Source: Heterotrichella gracilis | Lineage: Eukaryota > Sar > Xanthophyceae > Tribonematales > Xanthonemataceae | Length of the DNA stretch: 64,000 bases | NCBI GenBank assembly: GCA_032358255.1 | Contig: JAULBX010014314.1 | Span: 31,742-95,741 of the forward strand | Reading direction: 5' to 3' | Part shown: positions 13,201-25,509 of the stretch, piece by piece | Position numbering within the stretch: the first letter of the stretch is position 1 | How the letters are laid out: each line of letters begins with the position of its first letter | Notes under the pieces: model-generated | The model's database searches: none | Told to the model about the DNA's origin: nothing | Seen by the model: only the letters and a program-made list of their open reading frames with translations | Made by a program: the position numbers and the translations under genes

Positions 13201-15088
13201 CTAAGACTCACCGCCAGCACCGAGGCGTCTGGCGACCAGTGCAGCACCGACACCGAGCCAGTGAACTCTGGCCTGTACTCCCAGTCCTTGAGGGAAAGCA
13301 CCCGCACGGCGTCCGGCATGCTGTCGCCCCCTCGCCGCTTGGGCGCCCAGCCAAACAGCGGGTACAGCGCCACCTCCCCTGTGGCAAAGCCAACCTGCAG
13401 GGCAAAGCAATAGTGGTTTCACGCCAGTACCATCATGCCCCAAATAGTTTCCGCCTAGTCTGACGAACCAGCTACTTTTCAAGGGTCATATCACGCCAGT
13501 TCCGTTAAGCCAGACACAACATCCACCTAGTGCGTCTCATCCTTGTAGTGCACCAGCCCCAACACCACATGGATGCACTTGTAGTGCACCATCGGAACAA
13601 CAACCCCTGCAGCAATCCCCGGCTCACAGAGCAAGGCAGCATGCACCCCACCGCCACAAGCCGCGCCTTGGCCCCTGAACCCTAAACCCTAACACAGAAC
13701 AGTGCGCCACCCACCGCCACAAGCTGCGCCTTGGCCCCAATGGCCACCTGCACCGCCCCCGACCCCGGTTTCGACAGCCAGTGGTTGAACTCCAGCTGGT
13801 CCAAGGGGTGCAGCCCCGCGTCCGACGCGCGGCACAGGCATGCCCTCCCGTCGCTGAAGGCAAACGCCAGCAGCTTGGCTGGGGGGGAGTAGTCCGCTGA
13901 CAACACCTCCAGGTTGGAAAAGTCGGACTGGGAGCTGTGCATGGAGGAGGAGGAGTGCAGGCCCAGGCTGCGGGTGTAGGCCAGCCCGTCGTGGCTGCTG
14001 GTTTCGCCTGGCGTGGGCGTCCACGCGAACATGCTGGACGACATGGTGGACAGGCCGGACATTGCGGGCGCCAGGGAGGAGCTGACCAGGTCAGACAGGC
14101 TGCGCGCGCCCCGGGCCTGTTCAGCGGGATGGAATGTGGAGTGAACGGGGGGGAAGTGTGTGGTCAGCACATGGCGAAGGCACTTGTCAGCGGGCAGGTG
14201 GACCACATGGGTGCATGGCATGTGGCCCTGTGATGGTGTGCTGAAAGTGCAATATGCGGTCAATGCCCTACACAACCCCACCCAGCATAGGCGAGGTCAG
14301 GCGAGGGATGTGTGGCAATGCATGCATATGCGAAACAGCATCCCCGAGTGAGTACCCCACCTTGCCCTGCCATGAAAACAGGTGCATGTTGCCGTCCGAG
14401 GTGGCCACCATGACCGAACGGCTATCCCCCCACAGCTCCGTGGCAGACACTTCCGGAGAGGTATCCATCTGCTGCACCTCCTGGAGGTAGATCACGGTCT
14501 TCTTGAAGTCATGGACCACCCTCCCCGCGGGGTCGGTGGTGCGCACCGCGCTCTCCTTGGAGATGTGCAGCCCATAAAAGTGCAGCACGTTCCTTGAGGT
14601 CTGGAGCAGGGAAATGGGCACCGGCTGAGCACGGCTGGCGTTGGCAAGACCGCCCACAACTTGCAAGTGGACACCATCCCATGCACCCCCCACACTGCCC
14701 ATGACAGGGGCTCATGCAGAGACAGGCCCTTCCATCGGTCAGGAGGGTTGCCCTTCCTCAGCCCACAGATCTGGCTCAAGCCCTTTGAAGGGAAAGTGCA
14801 ACCTGCGTCCCCTGTTGGCACCAGCACTTGACCACCCACCAGAACTGCCAGCAAGTGCCTGCTGCCACTCCAGAACGCCTTCACGTTTGCTCCCTCCGCT
14901 TCAATCGCCGATGGTTGACGAACGAGCTCGCCCAGCTTGACGCGGTGCTGACCCCCCGTCCACAGCTGTATCCCATTGCTGGTCACAAACACAAGGTACT
15001 CGGTGTCGAAGGAGATGTAGACCAGGTTGGTGCCCGCTGCTGTTGGGCCAACCGCCAAAGCCCTCGGCCAACCGTACGCAAAGTGCAT
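4210..15088 (-). CDS. RIC1: RIC1-like subunit of the Ric1-Rgp1 guanine nucleotide exchange factor
   Basis: RIC1 with RGP1 activates Rab6/Ypt6-type GTPases in endosome-to-Golgi traffic. Exons in sense order: 15088-14840, 14600-14361, 14116-13715, 13394-13212, 12813-12655, 12318-12127, 11700-11569, 11238-11068, 10717-10571, 10012-9584, 9143-8972, 8768-8580, 8122-7852, 7607-7514, 7189-6986, 6459-6307, 5967-5845, 5461-5293, 4811-4659, 4349-4210. Phases agree throughout and give about 1323 residues. The N-terminal WD-type half starts MHFAYGWPRAL and includes QLWTGGQHRVKLG and WRLFGDVSQEKEI. The RIC1 core follows: LLLYPRYHLDNSS, VRELSMM, LDFDPEVYPVG, FNRSLEWLLFTALE and ISVARKTDASLW. These match the plant RIC1 family in order. 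Intron 7 needs a weak GTATTG donor. Thirteen of the 20 exons have one or more exon-end copies in the neighbouring intron (see findings). Glycine/proline-rich exon 11 is lineage-specific linker. Confidence 0.9.
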
Positions 15089-17382
15089 CGTGCTTTTTCA
15101 AGTTCCCGAATACTGCTGCTGTGTTTCAGCCATCGTGCTGGCACATACAATGTATTCAAAGTGGTGAGGCAAAAAGGCAATCAGAGCCCCCTTGTCACAT
15201 CCCGTGATGCCTCTTCACCAGCCCGAATCTGGGCCTATATTGATAACCATCAATACATAAACGTTCAACGCCCGTCTATCCGACCTTGCGAGCTATAGTT
15301 GTGTTACCCTCGATTTATTTGGCCACCCTGCTGCAATGCTTGGGCAATGGGCAAGGCAGATCTGCATACTGAGGAAGGTTGATGCACATAGCCACTCAAT
15401 ATGACCTACTTCAATATAGCCCAGTTAACAACAGCTTTGCAAAACACTTCGAACTGCCATTCCTTTCCTGCTTTGGCACCGAACAACTTTTACTTTGGCT
15501 CCCAAGGGGCGCGTAGCACAATCAATCAGAAGACCCCACAACAAATGCATATTCTTCCTTGGGGCATAACGCATCCCCAGTCAACGTCGAAAAGCCTTTT
15601 GGAGAGAAGCGACAGCGAAGCGACACGTTGCACCCAAAACTCGAAAGTTAGCTGCCACGTCAGCTGCCACATGGCATTCCAGGCTGGTCCTTTGTGGCGC
15701 AGGCAGCAGCAAACTCACCAACGCCTTGGGTGTTGTATGCTTTCCGGGGGAAAAGCTCTGCTTTCCTGCAGACACCTTTTTGCTGCCAGGGCTTGCGCAA
15801 ACAAACACAGACCTCCGAAAGCACATTCCCACCCAAGCATTGCTCGCAAGCTCTGGATACGCTCGTAAACAGCACCTGCATGTACGAGCGCTGCAAACCT
15901 ACCACACCACCCACTTGCCGCGAGTCCTGTTGGCGTTTCTGAGCCACAAACCAAGGGCACCGGCAGAGCAGCTGGAACACAGACAACACACCAGGGCATC
16001 CCAGCAGCAACGCAGGCAAGTAGAGGCGCGTTTCGTTCCTCAGGGGCTTCGCATCGTGTTGTTAGTCATGCATCTTTGGCAACCTGCTGATTCAAGTGCC
16101 GCTGCCGCGCGATAATCCAGAGCAAACGGTTGCCTTTGACTGGCAAGTGGTAACTCCGAAACAGTCCCTGGTCGTTGGCGACAGGCTCACGCGTGGCCAA
16201 GCAGTATTTGACTGCCCGAAACCTTCCCTCAGTGCGTGCATCCACACACCGTTCAGTCACGTCCCTGCTTACAGCATTGCGGGTGGAGGGGTTTGTCCCC
16301 CCATTGCAGTCTGCCCTGTGCGGTTGCCAGCATGGCACAGGTATACGTGTGTGTTCTGACGTACGAAACGGTTTACCCCCAGAAGCATCCCATGTGGGCT
16401 TCAGAGGCATGCGGCTCCCGGTCGGGCAGTCACTCGGTCGTGCATTGCCCACGTTGGTTTCATGCCCTCTTGGTCAAGGTGATAGACTTGCCAGGTGACA
16501 GGTTTACCCCCCGGCACTAACCACGTCCGTAGCCGTGGGTTGCTGGGTTCACGAAAGTGGGTGGCCATGGCTAAAGTGACCCACGTGGTGTGGCTAGGCT
16601 CGTGCGCTGGCACTGGCTTTCGTCAGGTCCCACTGCCAGTTTTGCTCGTGTGGTCGTCGCCGTCACAGGCACGGCCGTTGAACACCGCGTTTCACTCTTC
16701 TTGGACCCACCCAGCCACCCACTCGCAAGCACTGTTGTTAAACACCCGACCAGTCACCATCTACTCATAGCCAACGTTTGGTGTTCCGAGAGTTGGCATC
16801 ACATCGTCACTCCATCTCGCCCAGCACCCCGTCGCCGTGTAGCAGGACCCATCGGCCTCCACTGCAGCACCCACACACCAGCAAGGACTCAGTTGGTCAA
16901 CTAGGTGGTTGTTTTCAACTCTCAACCGTTCACTTAACTCGGTATGTCCTCATGCTGTCGCATGTGTCGGAGTATCAGATATCTGGCATGATATTCAGTT
17001 TGAAAACGCCGGTTTGTACACTTCACGAAACCTGCTATTGAGACACGATGCTGTGCAGTATAACAGTCAATTGGGTAGAGGGCATTCAGGGTGATACGCT
17101 CTGCAAGCAAAGGTGTTGTTGTTTGCAACCTAGATATGCCTGTGCCATCTGATCTGTCCTCCTCTGAAGCAGTTGCCCAATAGCCGTCTTTTGCTCAGTC
17201 CAACTTGGTTTCGAATTTTAAAGCAAGTGTCCTGGGATCAGCTCTCCTGGGCTAGGAGCTCCTGGCGTTGCATCTTGGATCAGATATCTACTCTCCCTCA
17301 GCAGTGTCATATCAGAGTCTTGCGTTGACCCTGCCACTGACCCTCCTTGCCTTGTGCCCTGCAGCTGCCCCCACCCCTCCCG
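15089..17382. other. Divergent intergenic region between RIC1 and AGPase-like gene
   Basis: RIC1 is transcribed leftward and the AGPase-like gene rightward, so both promoters and 5' UTRs should lie here. Open frames near 15401-15868, 15726-16115 and 16066-16452 overlap on both strands and resemble nothing I know. I see no clear TATA box, tRNA or repeat, apart from a lack of the TTTAGGG words common in the introns on either side. Confidence 0.45.
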
Positions 17383-20300
17383 ATGGCGGCACAGCTGATG
17401 GACACCCGGGGGATAGGCAGACCCAGCCTGTGTGACACAGTCCTCAACCGCTCCAAGCTGGGGAGCTCAACCAGGCAGCTCTCAACCAGAGCCTTCCACC
17501 CCAGGAGGCTCGCACCCGCTGCAGCCACCAGCCAGGCGCTGTGGAGGGAGGACGAGGGCAGGAATGCCTCTCAGAAGCACGCTGCCCTTGCTGCCCCGCC
17601 AGAGAGGCGGTCCCCGCAGGACTATATGGAGAGGCAGCCGGCAGGCGCGATCAACATATTCGGCAAGGAGAAAGAGAGGTGAGGGTGCTGCAGGGACTGG
17701 TGGGGCATACATGATGTTGTTCCCACTGCTTGTCTTTGTTAGGCTCTGGTCCAGGTCTGGGGCTGGTTTTCCCTGCATAGGAAGGGTCTGAAGTTGAGTT
17801 TGTGAACAGAAGTGGGTTCCTGCAGGACAGCAAGAAGTAGGCAGTTTGCACAGGTGGCAACACCCAGAGCAGTATGACTCTTCCTGGCACACACCCTGAC
17901 CCCATAAACCCTTAACCCTGACGCCTTAACCCTACTGCCTGCAGGCATGCCAGGCCCGCAGAGGCCAGGCAGCCACCCCCCCAGAAGCGCGCAGCCCCCG
18001 TGACCGCACCCGTTGAGGCTGTGGCTGCAACCGACCTGGCCAAGACCACCATCGCTGTCGTCCTGGCGGGCGGCCCCAGCAACAATGCACTGGCCCGCAG
18101 CAGGGCCATGCCCGCTGTGCCTCTTGGTAAGCCCTTAATGCAAACCTATAACCCTAACAACACACTGGTTCGCAGCAGGGTCATGCCTGCCGTGCCACTG
18201 GGTAAACCTAATCCTTTATTTGAAGGCCTTGAGCCCTTAACAACTCACTGGGCCTGCAGCAGGGCCATGCCTGCATTACCCTTGGGTGCGCCCCTTATCT
18301 GCTTTGAGATTGGTGTTTTTTGTTGGATCCGGACCCTTGCTGTTGTTTTGGATGCGAAGCACCATATCTGGCTGGAGCGGGGGGATTGGTCCACCCAGCG
18401 TAAACCCTATAGGGTTTTAGGCTGAACCCTAACCCTCTGCTGCAGGCTCCAACCTGAAGCTCATCGACGTGCCGCTGAGCAACTGCATACGCGCGGGAGT
18501 CAACAAAATGTGAGTTAGCGGATTTGCTGACGGGCCCTGTACATGTCCTGCTTTTTCTTTCCTGTTGCTCCATCTAGTGTAATTGAGGCAGGTTCCTGCT
18601 AATTTGAGCACTCAGCTGCCCAATGCACCACACCCAGTTTTCCAATATTCCTGGTGTGCACTCCCCCCATATACACCCCCCCATCCCCTTCCCCTGCACC
18701 CCCCTCACCAACCCTCCCACCCTCCACCCACCCCGCAGGTACGTCCTCACCCAGTTCAACTCCCACTCCCTCAACCAGCACATCAGCCGCAACTACCCAC
18801 CCACGCGCTTCGGGGGCCTCTACCAGGAGAGCTTTGTGGACGTGCTGACCGCCACCCAGACGGTGCACGACCAGTCGTGGTACAAGGGGTCGGCCGACGC
18901 CGTTCGGCGCAACTTGGAGGTCCTTCTGGAGCCCTACAAGGGGGAGTTTGTGCCGGACGATGTGCTTGTGCTGTCCGGCCAGGCGCTGTACAGCATGGTG
19001 GGTTGGGTAATGTTGGTGGTGGTGCTGGGTCAGGCGGCGTATAGCATGCGAAGTGGTGTGTGACGGTGGTGGTGTGGGGCCAGGCGCTGTACAGCATGGT
19101 GGGTGGCGTGGTGGTGATGTGGTGTTGGACGAGGTGTCCTGTTGTGTGGTGGTGGGTCCGGCACCCGCTTTTGGGTACTGCTCACCTCATGGCGTCGCAC
19201 AATCAGGGACCCTGATGTGGTTTTGTGTACTACTAAACATAGGCAGCAATGTTAAAATGGGCACTCTGGGCTTGATTTGCATGTGCTGGCAGGCTCATTG
19301 GTTCCTCCTCCTGAGGCACCAAGCCCTCCCCTTGCACCTGAAATCGACCCCCTTTTGCACCTTGCTGATCTCTACCACGCGTGCTATTTTGCATTGTGCT
19401 GACGTCTGCCATGTGCACCTCCCCCCCCCAGGACTTCCAGAAGGTTGTCGGGTACCACCGTGCGCATGGCGCCGATGTGACCATCGTGACCACATCGGTG
19501 GACTTTGAGGATGCGAGCCACAGGGGCGTGTGCAAGGTGTCAAACGACAGTGAGTAGCCAACCCTAAACCCTTACACAGGGTGTCATTGAGAAGCCTAGC
19601 CTCCCCCCACCTTGCCCATACTCACCTTAACCCTCTGATTTCTTGCTGACCCACCCCCCAGCTTATATTGAAATGCCCACACATGGCCCACAGCTATCCT
19701 GCAAACTGCATCTCGCACTTCAATTATACCCCCTCCCTACCCTCCGCCACACACACACACATCCTACCTCCCTTGCCACATCGCTCACCCTCCCCTCCCC
19801 CCTCTCGCAGACCGCATCTCCCAGTTCATTGAGAAGCCCAACCTGCACCAGCTGAAGGAGCTTGCCTACTGCAGCCAGTACGCGTCAAACGCACAACCAT
19901 TCGAGGCGTCAACGGGGGTGTATGTGTTCAAGCGGGAAGTGCTGGAGCACCTGCTGAGTGGAGATGCATTCTCCGAGGGCAACGGAGTTGGCAAGTACCA
20001 CTTTGGCCACCACGTGCTGCCCAGCGCAATCCAGGAGGGGCTCAAGCTGGTGTCGTACCACAACTATGGATTCTGGAAGGTGCGCTTTAAACATTGACCC
20101 AGGAAATACTCTAAGGTGTAAGAAGTTAATTGCAAATGCAAACACCCTAGTCCTGAAAGTGATAATCCTAACTACTGGGTAGGCTACATTTTGTCCTAGG
20201 AAGGTGAGCGCTGGTTGCATGCCACAGCCACAGCTCTTGTATAAAGTTCTGGATGGTAGGAGAAGCCAACTGTCCATAACAGGGAATAATGTTTTATGTT

Positions 20301-21376
20301 TTCCCGCAGGATGTGTCCAGCCTGCGCGACTACTACGAGGCCAACCTGTCCATGACTGAGCGGCACCCGCCCATCAAGATGTTTGATGTGGAGGCCACCA
20401 TCCAGTGCAAGGGCACATGCCTGCCACCCACCACCATCACTGACTGCACGGTGCAGCAGACCCTGGTGGGCGAGGGGAGCGTGCTGAGGGTGAGTTGAGG
20501 AGGGATGGGGATGGTGCATGCTTGACAAGGATGGGGCCCTGAACTGCGGCGGGGGTTTTCACAGTAGTGAATTTTGGATTTGAGAATGCAAAAAGGCTCG
20601 TATGGCAATTGCATGCTTCTCAGCAACCCATATTCAAGCCCCATCCGCTGTGGTGTATTAAAGTTACATTCCCTATTTGGTCCTAGAGCCGTAGCTAGCA
20701 GGAGGGCTAGCAGAGGGTATCAAACCAGGTGAACTAAACAAGACCCTCCACCGCAGGGCGCCCGCCTGTCCCGCTGCGTGCTTGGTCGCAACACCTACAT
20801 CCAGCCAGGCACCGTGGTTGAGGACAGCCTCATCCTGGGCAATGACACATACCTGGATGACCGCACCCGCGAGCTGCAGCGCGCGGAGGGGCACCCAGTG
20901 ATCGGCATCGGTACGTTGGGAAACCCTAGGGAAGGTCTTAGTAAAGAATACCAGTAAAGAATCCTAGCAAAGGTCTTGGTAAAAGATATTAAGCTCTGAC
21001 TGGTGAATCAAACATGGGGCCGACAGGGGCCGTGGTTGGTGGGTAGTGAAGTTCTCATTTGTGCACTGCACTGCACCCAAGGAAAATTCCCTATCTGCCT
21101 TAGAACACCATGACCGCTATTACCTTGCACCATGCGGCGCCCACCCCTCCAACCTCAACCGGTAACCCCAATTCCACTCCCCACCCTCCAGGCCGCAACT
21201 GCCACATCAAGAACGCCATCATCGACGAGAATGCAAGCGTGGGGGACAACGTGACCCTGCACAACAGGCACCAGGTCAAGGAGGCGGACCACGCAGATGA
21301 GCACGGTTACATGATCCAGAACGGGCTGGTGGTGGTGGTGCGCGGGGCCACCATCCCAGACGACTTCTCCATCTAG
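17383..21376 (+). CDS. ADP-glucose pyrophosphorylase-like subunit, catalytic motifs degenerate
   Basis: AGPase makes ADP-glucose from glucose-1-phosphate and ATP for plastid starch. Exons: 17383-17678, 17945-18126, 18446-18509, 18739-18997, 19432-19549, 19811-20079, 20310-20489, 20757-20910, 21192-21376, giving about 568 residues with consistent phases. The Ser/Arg-rich N-terminus suits a plastid transit peptide. Family marks are SRAMPAVPLG, LIDVPLSNC, YVLTQFNSHSLNQHI, GSADAVRRNL, QFIEKP, YGFWKDVSSLRDYYEANL, then the left-handed beta-helix (RCVLGRNTYIQPGTVVEDS, HIKNAIIDENASVGDN). Two active-site motifs are altered. The nucleotide loop GGGxGTRLxPLT is replaced by AGGPSNNALARS, and the catalytic Asp of GDHxY is missing (SGQALY). 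It is probably a non-catalytic or regulatory subunit, or a diverged paralogue. Introns 2 and 4 carry exon-end copies. The start could lie farther upstream, since ATG 17383 follows a CTGCAG. Confidence 0.88.
18102..18278 (+). repeat. Three copies of an AGPase exon-2 end
   Basis: The exon-2 terminus coding RSRAMPAVPLG plus its donor (18102-18127) is repeated at 18171-18196, where it would read RSRVMPAVPLG with a donor-like GGTAAA, and at 18253-18278, where it would read SRAMPALPLG. A CCCTAA-type word separates the first two copies. Only the first joins in phase to exon 3. The others are pseudo-exon ends or possible alternative donors. Confidence 0.8.
18978..19106 (+). repeat. Copies of AGPase exon-4 end and donor
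   Basis: The exon-4 terminus GGCCAGGCGCTGTACAGCATG with its GTGGGT donor (18978-19003) recurs in diverged form at about 19028-19045 and almost exactly at 19077-19106. The spacer is GGTGGTGGTG-type simple sequence, here without a telomere-like word. Confidence 0.8.
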
Positions 21377-23409
21377 GGCTGCGTTGTGTAGCGTTTTTAG
21401 GGTATTCGCGGCAGGCGCTCCCTGGGTAGGTTGTGGGCGCTGGCGCCGGTGGGGGTGGGGGTGGGGGTGGGGGTGGGGTGGAGGGGTAAGGGTGACAGGT
21501 GGGGTGGGTTGGGAAGGAATGGCGGAGGTAATTTGTAGTCCAGTGTGTGTGTGTGGTATCTGTTCCCTGGGAGTCACAGTGGGGATTGTGTGTCGCGCAG
21601 GCACCCGCTTGCGAAATGCGCACACGTCTAAATGGAGGGTTTGATTCGGGGTAATTTTGGGGGGTATTTTGACGCTCAGTGCGCCTAGTATGGTGGCTGG
21701 CAACATGAATTATTGTATTAGCCACGTAGTAGCAGGTGAACATTGTGGCATTCCCTTTTTTTGTTGGTTGATGGCACCTCATATACAGGTCGCATAGTGG
21801 AACTTTTCTTTTGCACCTGTGGTTTGGGCCCGGAATCTATGCGGAAATCTGTCTCAACATTTGTTGCCTGTTGAAGCGAGCAAACGAGTATTTTAGGCGT
21901 GGGAATGTAGTACCCACCCAGTTTTGTGTACCATACATATTTCCTTCTCACAATCAAGAAATAGGGTAGGTTAATCTACCCACATTAATGCTCCCATGCC
22001 GATTTTGCCACAAATCCCTTTTTACGCTGCTGGTTCCGCCAACCAACATGGCAACCGCAAGCGCTATCCCACATTTTTCACTGTGATCTAGGCTGGCAGC
22101 ATTATTTTTGAGCGATATGACGCGGTTTCAAGCTTGGGCAATGGGTGCTCACAGGCAGCGAATGGTGGGGGGCACTAATTGTCCCTATGCGGCCGTGGGT
22201 CTCAGGGGGGGTTGGGTTTGGGGGGAGGGGTTTCAGTGCTCTACCAAATGTATAGGTGGAATACTGCGGGTGGGTGGACATGAGCTGCAAAGGGATGTGT
22301 TAATAGCAGGTACCTGGTATGTGGCAGGTGTGCTCAACACTGAAAATCGGCAACGTAGTATCAATTATCATGCTTTTTGCAGGGTAGCGCTGTCCTCTGC
22401 CAGGTGGCTTGTGTGGTGGCTCTCCTTGGTTCACATGCTAGGGCTAGGATATCAATATCTGACTTAGTGACACGGGCTAGATCGTGGAATTGCATTCACG
22501 GACAGTATTTAGTCCAAACCTGCTGCTTCTTTTGCTTTGAAGGCGCCGTAACGGCATGGGTGCCTTTGGGAATTTGTCGCTGACACATCGTTAATAATAG
22601 CGCTATACTAGTAGCCTACAACGAGTTTTTTCCTAGGTAGGGAAAATGTTTTGCAGAAGATCCTACCAGGTGTGATGGCGATAGGGCTGCTGATTCAGAA
22701 GTGCCGCCCTTTTTTCTCAGCTCAATTGTAACGTGAATACACATGCTTACTGAGTACTGCACCGGGTTGTTTGCCGCTATTACTTAATGTTATAGCCCTG
22801 CCCCTGCATATCATGCTGCAAGACTAGTCCCACACTGTGAGTCTCGTCGAGACTCCGGGCGAATGTCATGGTGCCTGCTGTTGTTGGACGCGTATGTTAT
22901 ACTCGAGCTGGCGATGGTCAGTTACACGGTGTTCGCATCGTACTCGATGTCCCCCCCAGATACGGTATGCCTGTGACCAACCGCCAGTGAGTAGATGATT
23001 TCCTGACCCACGGGCACTGTGCCACAAATCCCTTCACGGCGTGCTCACAGTCCCCAAGGGTACTGTGCAGAGCTGCCTGTGAGTCGAGAGTCCTTACTGC
23101 CAAGAAAGACACATAGGAAATAATTGCCCAGAACACCCACCACAACCCCGCTGGTGCCAGAATCCCAGGCACAATCGCACACCCCGTGGCACGTCCCTCC
23201 TTCACCTGCACATGTCATGGTCACCCCCAGCCCTGATCACATGCTGAACGCTGATCAGGCTGTTGACGCACCCAGCTGATCCACAGTGCGCACTGATCAC
23301 ACCACTGATCAAGTGCGCCTCTGTGCTCCACTCGCTGCTCCTCGCACTGCAATTAGCACTGGTTGCCTAGATTGTCCCACCAATCGGTCCCCATGCACAA
23401 CACTGCTGA
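21377..23409. other. Convergent intergenic region between AGPase and ClpP genes
   Basis: This holds the 3' ends of the two convergent genes. Just after the AGPase stop there is a (GGGGGT)n tract at about 21450-21480. A TGTAAC near 22728 could be a poly(A) signal but is far from the stop. A cluster of TGATCA/CTGATCAC words lies at about 23230-23310, close to the ClpP 3' end. No gene was recognised. Confidence 0.4.
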
Positions 23410-25509
23410 TCACTGCTCCTCTTGTTGCACCGGCTGTGGCCTGGCCGCGATGACCTCATCGATCAGCCCAAACTCCAGCGCCTCATTGGCCGATAGGAAG
23501 TAATCGCGCTCAAGGGCAGACTCTGCACCGCAGGCAAGGCCAATCAGCATGCTACTGGATGAAAATACAGGGCTTCATGTGTGCCCATAGGCCAACAAGC
23601 AAGATGGCCCTTGGCAGCGGCTTCGAGGGTGAACGGCAGCCCGCACTGTGCGTGGCGCATGGTAATCATGGATTGATGCATTCCACATGAACCCACAGTG
23701 GTCCTGTAACTGCAGCGAGGCAAGCTACCTGTTTTTCACTTTCAGTTTCATTTTCATATTCTGAGGTACTGGGCTCATCTGCACCACGAGCCGATCGGCC
23801 TGCTGTTTGTCAGGTTTAGGGTTCCATGTGTGCCACAGGCCAATCAGCCATGTGCCCCTTACCTACTGTCTGCAGCGGCTGGCCCGTGTGTTGGATGTAC
23901 AGGCGGTTGAGTGTGGACCGCATCTTGCCAATCTCTGCAGCCTGGATGAGGATGTCGGTGGCTTGGCCCTGCAATGGTGGTTGCTAATCAGCGGTAATTC
24001 GTGCTATAGTGTTATAAAAATATTGGCTTTCTATGATGCAATTCAAGGGGCATACTGCAACCATTTTGAAAGTCCATCTCCAATGCGCAGGCCGGGGCCA
24101 TCTGTCTGCCGTCGCCGACGTGTATGGCAAGGCTTTGCTGCGTTCTCCAGGAATGTTGCACAGGTCAGCACAACATGCACTAAAGTAGAATGAGCATGGG
24201 GCCGCCGACAGGATATGGGTCTTCGCAGCGGCTTGCAAGGGATAAAAATTTGTAGCCTGGCGCCGCCCTCAATGTATGCATCCCATCCTGTCCATCGCCC
24301 TATACTGGGGTGACTCCCAATGTGCACGCATGCAACTCTACCTAGATGTCGCCTGGTCTGTATGTGTTAAACCCTAAGGCGGGTGCTACCCGAGGGCTAG
24401 TGCCGCATGCTACTTTAGCTAGGGGTGACACCTGACGTGCACCAGCAGAAATCCGGTTCTAGGGTTTCACCTGTGCGCCCCCCGATGGCTGGTGCAGCAT
24501 CATCCTGCTGTGTGGCAGTGACCGTCGCTCCCCGGGAGCGCCAGCGCACAGGAGTAGGGATGCCATAGACGCCGCCTGGCCCACAGCAATGGTACTCACC
24601 AGGGGCCGGATGTACTGCAGGGGGGGGGGAGATATTAATCAAAATTGGAGAAGTCTGTTTTACTTTACAGAAGGGCGCTCACTACGAGGTGTATGGCTGC
24701 AGAGGCGCGAGTTGAAACATGAGGGGTGCGAGGGGTTTCGCTGGGTGCATTGGGGGTTGCTTTGTGGGGGAGCAGGGGTGGGGCTGGGGCCCTTACCTGC
24801 ATTGTGTCGTAGATGGCGAGGCCCCCCGTGACGATGCCCCCTGGGGAGTTGATGTACATGTTGATCTGCAGGTGCAGAGAGGAGTGACAAGTTACCTGTG
24901 GTTGTCTGTTTGAAGAGGGCCACCCATGCAGACGTTTTAGCAGGAGACACATGACATGCTTTGGTGGGTTGTCTTGTAACCCCACGAGACTTGGAATGCC
25001 TCCAAAAAAAATAGACGCGTACTGCTGTAATGAAGGGCATAAATACAGGTTGGACAACGTCTTCCAAACTTGGGGTGTACATGAGTGTGTTGACATGTGC
25101 GTGCATGTGGGCACATCTATGCACCCCGCACACCTTGTGTATTTCACCATACTCAACAATACGAGGTGTTCAATACCGCATGTTAAACTGTTCCATATGC
25201 AGCGCGTGTTGCATGCATACATACAAATTAAATGGGCATATGCATGCATGCATGTGGGTCCCAACGGGGACCACGCACCGGCTTGTCTGGGTCCTCAGAC
25301 TCCAGGTATAGCAGCTGGGCAACCACCACGTTGCTCATGTGGTCGTCTATAGGGCCGTTCACGCACACTATCCGCTCCCTCAGCAACCGGGAGTAGATGT
25401 CGAAGGCGCGCTCCCCCCGGGGTGTGGACTCGATGACCATAGGGACCAGGCCATAGCTACGCCTGTGGATGAGACTGGAGGCGTGCGCCAGCCGTTGTAA
25501 ATGGTTCAT
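23410..25509 (-). CDS. CLPP: ATP-dependent Clp protease proteolytic subunit, mitochondrial type
   Basis: ClpP forms the double-heptamer serine peptidase used with ClpX in organelles. Exons in sense order: 25509-25279, 24865-24797, 24614-24471, 23968-23863, 23522-23410, giving 220 residues with perfect phases. The N-terminus ([20 protein letters not shown]) is a short basic presequence. It is followed by the hallmark mitochondrial/bacterial segment [19 protein letters not shown], and NMYINSPGG is conserved. The catalytic Ser is in [11 protein letters not shown], the His in MMLHQPSGG and the Asp in [20 protein letters not shown]. Length and order are normal for active ClpP, unlike plastid ClpR paralogues. 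TTTAGGG words sit just after the exon-3 donor and in the last two introns. A diverged copy of the exon-4 end flank occurs near 23570-23640. Confidence 0.95.
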
